Shown here one piece after another: positions 59,634 through 64,000 of a stretch of 64,000 bases of DNA. Numbering within the stretch: position 1 is the stretch's first letter; each line of letters opens with the position of its first letter. Location of the stretch: positions 1-64,000 of the forward strand of contig JAEPOJ010000002.1 in the NCBI GenBank assembly GCA_017642965.1. Reading direction: 5' to 3'. The notes under the pieces were generated by a model, which did no database searches, was not told the origin of the DNA, and was given only the letters and a program-made list of their open reading frames with translations. The position numbers were made by a program, and so were the translations under genes. This DNA comes from Phycisphaerales bacterium. GTDB taxonomy: Bacteria; Planctomycetota; Phycisphaerae; Phycisphaerales; UBA1924.

Positions 59634-59662
59634 GCCGCATCCGAAGGGGTGCGGCTTTTTTA
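59634..59662 (+). terminator. Terminator of the amidohydrolase operon
   Basis: AGCCGCA and TGCGGCT form a stem with a 10-nt loop followed by six T, 28 nt past the stop. Confidence 0.8.
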
Positions 59663-60199
59663 CCGCATCACGAACTCGTCCTGCAGGACCACGGCCTCGC
59701 CGTCGGCCTTGGCGGTGCGGAAGAGGACGCGGACGCGTGCGGCTTCGGGCTTCGCGGCGAGGACGGACTCGCCGAGCCAGTCGGGGAGGCCGCCGAGCAC
59801 GATGCGGTAGGTGCGGGTTGCGGAGTCGAAGTAGGAGATGTTCTGCTCAATCTCGCGCAGGTCGAGGTCCCAGCGTGTGCCGCGATCGCCGATAGTGCTT
59901 GTTCCGCTTGCGCGCCTGAGCTGCACCTGCACCTGTCCCACGCCCTTGACGGTGTCGCCCCAGGAGTCCTTGAGCTCGACGTGCAGGACCATGACCGGCT
60001 CGCCGTCGGCGCGGGTCTCGGTGTGGGTGAGCGGGTGGACGCGCATGACGGACGGGCGGAAGGGGCCGGGCACGGCGAGCAGATCGTCGGTGCGGACCAC
60101 CTGCTCGCGGAAGATGACCGAGCCCTGGCATCCGGGCAGCGCGGCGATGCCTGCCAGCATCAGTGCCCCCAGGATGGCTCGTTCACGTCGGATCGGCAT
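59660..60199 (-). CDS. Lipoprotein, function unknown
   Basis: The 179-residue protein has a lipobox (LAGIAALPGC) and a beta-rich body: GEPVMVLHVELKDSWGDTVK and VQVQLRRASGTSTIG, then IVLGGLPDWLGESVLAAK and VRVLFRTAKADGEAVVLQDE. No family is recognised; the body resembles a periplasmic beta-sandwich. A TACGAT box 6 nt before the ATG predicts a leaderless transcript that separates it from the phage-like operon upstream. Confidence 0.7.
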   Translation of the reverse strand: MPIRRERAILGALMLAGIAALPGCQGSVIFREQVVRTDDLLAVPGPFRPSVMRVHPLTHTETRADGEPVMVLHVELKDSWGDTVKGVGQVQVQLRRASGTSTIGDRGTRWDLDLREIEQNISYFDSATRTYRIVLGGLPDWLGESVLAAKPEAARVRVLFRTAKADGEAVVLQDEFVMR

Positions 60200-60205
60200 A
60201 GCTAC

Positions 60206-60211
60206 ATCGTA
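60206..60211 (-). promoter_or_regulatory. Putative leaderless -10 box of the 60199 lipoprotein gene
   Basis: TACGAT on the minus strand is followed by 6 nt and the ATG. It lies in the 25-bp gap after the last phage-like gene. Confidence 0.5.
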
Positions 60212-60224
60212 TGCCGGGTGACGG

Positions 60225-60497
60225 TCATGGTGCGTGGCGGTCGGTCCGTGCGCCCAATCGTTCGATGGCACCGATGAGTTCCCGCTGCGAGCCCTCGAGC
60301 ATGGCGAGGGCCTTGGTGTTCTCCCGCACGACCTCGATCAGGCCGTCGCGCTCGTCTCGCTGCTCAAGAATGGCCTTGTGCGCCTCGGTGATCTGGCGTT
60401 CCCGCTCCGCCGATGCGCGCCGTTCGACCAGCCACATCCAGCAGATCAGCCCCGCGGCCCCGAACTGTGTCAGTGCGCTCATGATCTCTGCGTCCAT
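60225..60497 (-). CDS. Small membrane protein, holin-like
   Basis: The 90-residue protein has one N-terminal membrane segment (MSALTQFGAAGLICWMWLV) and then a charged coiled-coil helix (residues ~28-85, with RERQITEAHKAILEQRDERD). It is the last gene of the phage-like operon. Small one-helix proteins with a charged tail at this place are often holins or holin-like, but this is a positional inference. A GAGGTG site precedes the ATG. Confidence 0.55.
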   Translation of the reverse strand: MDAEIMSALTQFGAAGLICWMWLVERRASAERERQITEAHKAILEQRDERDGLIEVVRENTKALAMLEGSQRELIGAIERLGARTDRHAP

Positions 60498-60506
60498 CGT
60501 TTCACC

Positions 60507-60887
60507 TCACCCCGTGATCCCGAACTCGGCCCGATACCCGATGCTCAGCGCTCGCCCGCGGTCGATCCCGCCGTCCCACTCGACACGCAGCAGCTTGACG
60601 TCTTGCCACGTCCGCCCGTAATGATCGATCAGGTCGCCTGCGGGCACCTCGTAGGCGGCCTGATCCGTGATCGCCTCGCGGAGGGTGTCGAGCGCGCTCT
60701 CGCTCTCGGCGATGAGCCGCCCGTGCACGGAGAGGCGCAGCTCGTCATCGCCGGTCTCGATGGTTCCCGCGATGCTCGGGTCGTTGGCGATCGCGCTGAG
60801 TGGGACCACGCGCCGTCCCTGGCGGTGCACCTCGAAGCGGTGCGGCCCGCTGGTGAAGAGATTGAGCCCCTTGAATGTGCTTGTCAT
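60507..60887 (-). CDS. Phage-like protein of unknown function
   Basis: The 126-residue protein has a beta-rich sequence (GPHRFEVHRQGRRVVPLSAI, ELRLSVHGRLIAESESALDT) and ends ALSIGYRAEFGIT. It may be a tail or head-completion protein, but I have no family match. A strong AAGGAGGA lies before the ATG. Confidence 0.5.
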   Translation of the reverse strand: MTSTFKGLNLFTSGPHRFEVHRQGRRVVPLSAIANDPSIAGTIETGDDELRLSVHGRLIAESESALDTLREAITDQAAYEVPAGDLIDHYGRTWQDVKLLRVEWDGGIDRGRALSIGYRAEFGITG

Positions 60888-60900
60888 GCGTTTCCTCCTT

Positions 60901-61299
60901 TTAGAGCAGCGAGATCTCGACGGGGTCGACGTTGCCCGCCTCGCTCTGCGCGATCAGCACGATGTTCCTGGTTGATCCGTAGTCACTGAACTTGTTCTGC
61001 ACGGATTCGACGACGCACACGCACCGCACGCGTCGGCGATTCGCGTCCGAGCCGCTGCCCGCGATCAGCTCGAGCTGACCCAGGTCGCCGGGGGACGGCG
61101 CCTCGAGGTTGTCCGCGTCGATCTCCTGGGTGACGCGGATGAGCACACGCTGGCGTGCCACGTCCACGAACGACGCGAAGGGCCCGAGCTCGTCGTGGCC
61201 CTCGAGCGTGCGCGTCGAGACGCGGTCGATCGCCACGCGCACGACGCCCTCCCAAACCTGATACTCGAACTCTACCCTGTCCGGTCGGAGCACGATCAT
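60901..61299 (-). CDS. Phage-like protein of unknown function
   Basis: The 132-residue protein is beta-rich (VEFEYQVWEGVVRVAIDRVS, SFVDVARQRVLIRVTQEI) and Asp-rich near the middle. It lies 3 bp downstream of the connector-like gene and 13 bp before the next, consistent with a tightly packed structural operon. No signal peptide or catalytic motif is seen. Confidence 0.5.
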   Translation of the reverse strand: MIVLRPDRVEFEYQVWEGVVRVAIDRVSTRTLEGHDELGPFASFVDVARQRVLIRVTQEIDADNLEAPSPGDLGQLELIAGSGSDANRRRVRCVCVVESVQNKFSDYGSTRNIVLIAQSEAGNVDPVEISLL

Positions 61300-61302
61300 G
61301 GC

Positions 61303-61938
61303 TCACCCCCTTCCCAGGATGGCGGCGTTTGGGCGGCGCGAGACCTCCGCGATCCCGTCGCCGTCGGTATCGAGCATCGCCACGACCGATTCTCGCTCGC
61401 GCCGGAATCGCTCGAGGTACAGCGCCGCCCGCTGCTCGTAGCGGTCGTTGGCGCGCGATGGCGCCGACGCACCCGCGTAGATGAGGTGCAGGGTCCCGAG
61501 TGTCTCGAGGCGTTTGAGCGCGCCGGCGTTGGTGATCATGGATTCGCTGACACCGCTGGTGTCTTCGCCTTCCGCGTCGATGCCCAGCATGGTGAGGATC
61601 TGCTGGTGCACGATCGCGCGCTGCGCGGAGAACTCAAAGAGCAGCACGCTTCGGTTGCTCGCGTCGAGCGGCGGGATGGCGGCGCCGGCGATGTCCGCGC
61701 GCATGAGGCTGATGGTGGCGGTTGTGTCGGTGTCGATGCTGACGATCTCCAGCGTGACGCCGTCGAATACGATCACGTTGCCGGGCTCGATGCCGGCATC
61801 GGTGAACGATCCGCTGTGGATGGTCAGCTGTGTGCCGCTCACGCTGCCCAGCGCGTAGACCCTTCGTTGCCCGATCCATCCGACGTCGCGCATGAGCGCG
61901 GGTTCGTGTACGACCAGATCTCGATCCTGTGAAAACAT
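61303..61938 (-). CDS. Phage-like head protein, connector candidate
   Basis: The 211-residue protein combines a beta domain (TQLTIHSGSFTDAGIEPGNV and following strands) that recalls an Ig-like insertion, and a helical second half (RYEQRAALYLERFRRERESV, then DTDGDGIAEVSRR). It directly follows the major capsid gene, where head-completion or connector proteins usually lie. The assignment is positional. GAGGAGG lies 4 nt before the ATG. Confidence 0.5.
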   Translation of the reverse strand: MFSQDRDLVVHEPALMRDVGWIGQRRVYALGSVSGTQLTIHSGSFTDAGIEPGNVIVFDGVTLEIVSIDTDTTATISLMRADIAGAAIPPLDASNRSVLLFEFSAQRAIVHQQILTMLGIDAEGEDTSGVSESMITNAGALKRLETLGTLHLIYAGASAPSRANDRYEQRAALYLERFRRERESVVAMLDTDGDGIAEVSRRPNAAILGRG

Positions 61939-62064
61939 TGGTGCCTCCTCGTTTCGTTGATGTTGGAATGGTCCGGGCGGGCACCCCTCCCGCCCGGACC
62001 CAGGCCCCAGCGCCCCCGCTGAAACCACGCGTTTGTTGACGGCCTTTCGGCCGGCTGGTTCTTG

Positions 62065-62092
62065 CTCCTCCCCCGTCCTGACGGGGTAGGAG
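62065..62092 (-). other. Hairpin after the capsid gene
   Basis: CTCCTCCCCCGT and ACGGGGTAGGAG are nearly perfect inverted arms around a 4-nt loop, 6 nt past the capsid gene stop. No T-run follows. It may stabilise the capsid mRNA or partly terminate, raising capsid expression relative to the downstream genes. Confidence 0.4.
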
Positions 62093-62098
62093 AAGACC

Positions 62099-63274
62099 TC
62101 ACACCGCCAGGCCGGAGATCACGCCGTGGGCGTTCTCGTTCTTGAACTCCAGGGTGTACTCGCCGAGCACCTGCCCGCTGATCGAGTCTCCTGTGGCCGC
62201 GAGCGGCTTGTACTGGAAGCTGCGCCCCTGCATGGGCATGACGCTGATACGTGACGAATCGAGCAGCAGCACGCTGTCGGTGGGCACCCACCGGCTCATG
62301 ATGACGCGGCAGACGCCGAAGTCGCTCTCGTAGACGCTGATCATGTCCGAGAAGACCTGGTCGTCGGGCAGGTACGCGCGGCTGCCGCTGGCGAACGAGT
62401 TGATGCGTCGCTTCTGTGCGCCGCCGACGACGATGGTGTCGATGTTGCCGCTGCTCTGTTCCCAGATGGACTTGAGCGCGGCGTTGAGGACCGCCTCGTT
62501 GAGCTGGTCGGTGCCCGCGCCGTCGCCGTCGGGGATGGCGTCCATGCCCGGCATGAACACGTTGGTCTGGATGGAGTGGAGGATGCCGTTCATCGAGCGG
62601 CGGACCGTCGTCGAGCCCTGCCCATCGCTCGTCGGCGCGACGCCGTTGATGACGCAGTTCTCCAGGTCGCGCAGGAGCTCGCGCATGCGTTCCTGCTTCT
62701 GGTAGTCCACCTCGTCAGCGACGCCGTAGGCCCGGCTGGCCTGCATCGAGCCCGAGACGTCGATGCCCGCGGTGAAGATCTGCGTGAAGTTGCTCCTGCG
62801 GACGCGGCTGGTGAAACGTGCCTCTGGCGCGGCGTCGCCCTCGAGCGCCGCGTTTCCGATGATGGTGAGCTTCATGTCGTCGGTGAGTGTTGCCGCGGTG
62901 GTTGCCCCGTATCCGCGGACCAGCGCGATCTGATCGGAGGCGCTGACGACGGCGACGACCATGGCGACCTCGCCGGACTCGCCGGGCCTGATGAGATCGC
63001 CCTCGCGGAAGATGCTCGCGTCGTCGACGGTGATGGTGCTCGCGGCCTGCGGGCTCGGGTTGAAGCTCGATTGGTTGATCTGCCCGCTGTTGGGCAGCAG
63101 GGCGTCCTCGATCCATTCGTGGACCGTGGACATCGCGGCGCGTTTCGCGTCTCCGATGTGATCGAGCAGCGGCGTCTCGTGCGGGCTGACGATCCCGATG
63201 ATGTCGCTGACGTCTTCGACCAGTTCGGGGAGCTGCGTCCCCGCCGAGTATGTTGCTTTTCCTGTGAATGCCAT
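62099..63274 (-). CDS. Major capsid protein, SU10/DUF5309-type
   Basis: The 391-residue protein starts MAFTGKATYSAGTQLPELVE, then ISPHETPLLDHIGDAKRA-type sequence, HEWIEDALLP, a small beta insertion (ASTITVDDASIFREGDLIRP), SNFTQIFTAGIDVSGSMQAS, LRDLENCVINGV, and late ISVYESDFGVCRVIMSRWVP. This order is that of the phage SU10-type major capsid protein (DUF5309), an HK97-fold protein. GGGAGG lies 4 nt before the ATG. It is the anchor for calling the operon phage-like. Confidence 0.78.
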   Translation of the reverse strand: MAFTGKATYSAGTQLPELVEDVSDIIGIVSPHETPLLDHIGDAKRAAMSTVHEWIEDALLPNSGQINQSSFNPSPQAASTITVDDASIFREGDLIRPGESGEVAMVVAVVSASDQIALVRGYGATTAATLTDDMKLTIIGNAALEGDAAPEARFTSRVRRSNFTQIFTAGIDVSGSMQASRAYGVADEVDYQKQERMRELLRDLENCVINGVAPTSDGQGSTTVRRSMNGILHSIQTNVFMPGMDAIPDGDGAGTDQLNEAVLNAALKSIWEQSSGNIDTIVVGGAQKRRINSFASGSRAYLPDDQVFSDMISVYESDFGVCRVIMSRWVPTDSVLLLDSSRISVMPMQGRSFQYKPLAATGDSISGQVLGEYTLEFKNENAHGVISGLAV

Positions 63275-63349
63275 GTTGCCTCCCGTTTTTCGTTCCCTGT
63301 CTCAGTCCCTTGTTTCAAACCCATCCTGATCTGTTGCGTGTGTGCGCCT

Positions 63350-63862
63350 TTACCCACGCCGTGCACGCAGGTATCGAAGCAGCTCGCTGCGATCGCCCGT
63401 TGTGCGTGCGGTGTGCGCCATGTCGCCCAGCGGGTCCGCGGCGCCGCGCTGTGGCGCGGGCGACATCGAGACCCCGCCGGCGCTGCGCCGCGAGCACCCG
63501 AAGAGGAACGGCTTGCGATCGCACAGCTCGCGCACCGCCGCCGCCACGTCCGGCTCGTCCATCTCCGCGACGACCGCCTCTGTGAGGAGTCGCGCTGTCT
63601 CCAGGTCGACGGCTTTGGCGGCCGTGAGCTCGCGGTCGATCTCGCCGCGCCGCTCGGCGTGCACGAGTGATTCCCGCGCCTGGCTGAGCGCTGATTCCAG
63701 CTCGGAGATCTCGATGCGGAGCGCCTCGATCTGCTCCTCCGCCTCCTCCGCCCTTGCTTTCCAGATGACTTCCTCGTTCACCGCGGCGCTGTGCGTATTC
63801 GTGCTCGCGTCGCCCCCGCCGCCGTCCAGGTTGTCTGCGCCTCCCGCGCCCGATTTGCTCAT
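63350..63862 (-). CDS. Coiled-coil protein, scaffold candidate
   Basis: The 170-residue protein has a Gly/Asp/Asn-rich N-terminus (SGAGGADNLDGGGG), a long coiled coil (EEVIWKARAEEAEEQIEALR to about residue 75), and an Arg-rich C-terminus (LLRYLRARRG). Length, coiled coil and a position just before the major capsid gene fit a scaffolding protein, as in many tailed phages. Not proven. AAAGGAGA lies 5 nt before the ATG. Confidence 0.6.
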   Translation of the reverse strand: MSKSGAGGADNLDGGGGDASTNTHSAAVNEEVIWKARAEEAEEQIEALRIEISELESALSQARESLVHAERRGEIDRELTAAKAVDLETARLLTEAVVAEMDEPDVAAAVRELCDRKPFLFGCSRRSAGGVSMSPAPQRGAADPLGDMAHTARTTGDRSELLRYLRARRG

Positions 63863-63879
63863 TGTCGTTCTCCTTTGGT

Positions 63880-64000
63880 TTAGACCACGCCCGGGTCGTT
63901 CTCGTTGTATCCCAGCTCTTCGAGCACACGCTCCTCGTCCACGCCCAGCTCAAGCTTGGCCCGACCCGCGGCGATCACCGATTCCTCGTCGACCACCGGC
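63880..64000 (-). CDS. Partial CDS, possible phage portal protein C-terminus
   Basis: The last 121 nt on the minus strand encode 39 residues ending ERVLEELGYNENDPGVV and a TAA stop. The sequence (PVVDEESVIAAGRAKLELG) looks like the C-terminal tail of a phage portal protein, and its place upstream of scaffold and capsid genes fits. It is cut by the window edge, so this is a guess by position and tail character. Confidence 0.4.
   Translation of the reverse strand, partial: PVVDEESVIAAGRAKLELGVDEERVLEELGYNENDPGVV

Noticed and set aside
1-64000. tRNA or rRNA genes
   Set aside because: No cloverleaf-like or rRNA-like sequence was recognised by reading; a covariance-model search would be needed to exclude a tRNA fully.

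Overview
The window looks like a chromosomal segment of a marine planctomycete, most likely class Phycisphaerae. This is inferred from high-GC coding sequence, secreted proteins that end in GC-type dockerin-like tails (EF-hand-like Asp/Asn-Gly-Asp repeats plus a final GCP), proteins with PEP-CTERM-like arginine-rich tails, and a mix of leaderless and Shine-Dalgarno gene starts. No rRNA, tRNA, CRISPR array, integrase or transposase was recognised.

Layout. 0.1-6.1 kb: MFS exporter, gamma-glutamyltransferase, a P-loop ATPase with a central membrane hairpin, a CD225/dispanin-like protein and a DUF2752 protein. 6.3-11 kb: a DinG/XPD-type helicase coupled to an ABC exporter, and a secreted protein with a sorting-like tail. 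11.2-14.7 kb: dicarboxylate/amino-acid symporter and argS. 14.8-23.2 kb: four consecutive OprO/OprP-like porin genes on the minus strand, each ending in Phe, next to a divergent PhoB-like/PhoR-like two-component pair. A PhoX-like (DUF839) Tat protein lies 10 kb further on, so a phosphate-responsive theme is plausible. 23.4-31.6 kb: PgpH-like 7TM-HD phosphodiesterase, FkbM methyltransferase, dtd, DUF1572, an orphan protein, a tRNA-dihydrouridine synthase with an in-frame palindromic insertion, a PIG-L deacetylase and a pseudopilin-like protein. 31.8-41.4 kb: mgtE, PhoX-like, GNAT, AhpD-like, three small lipoproteins, a TlpA-like thioredoxin, an O-methyltransferase and a RibBA whose GTP-cyclohydrolase half has lost its zinc cysteines. 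41.4-54.7 kb: secreted LVIVD and FG-GAP repeat proteins with dockerin-like tails, an HD-GYP protein, a DUF1579 pair, a YciI-like protein, an SGNH-like hydrolase and a PPi-type phosphofructokinase. 54.8-59.6 kb: a fused double amidohydrolase and a metal-site-less paralogue. 60.2-64.0 kb: a phage-like structural operon running off the window end (possible portal C-terminus, coiled-coil scaffold candidate, SU10/DUF5309-type major capsid protein, connector-like and small proteins).

Two system-level patterns stand out. First, at least eleven host genes have a TAnnnT -10 element whose last base lies 5-6 nt before the start codon, which predicts leaderless mRNAs; secreted and phage-like genes instead carry clear Shine-Dalgarno sites. 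Second, several families of intergenic palindromic repeats occur, including two 90-nt copies 2.4 kb apart, and one palindrome is inserted in frame within a tRNA-modification gene.
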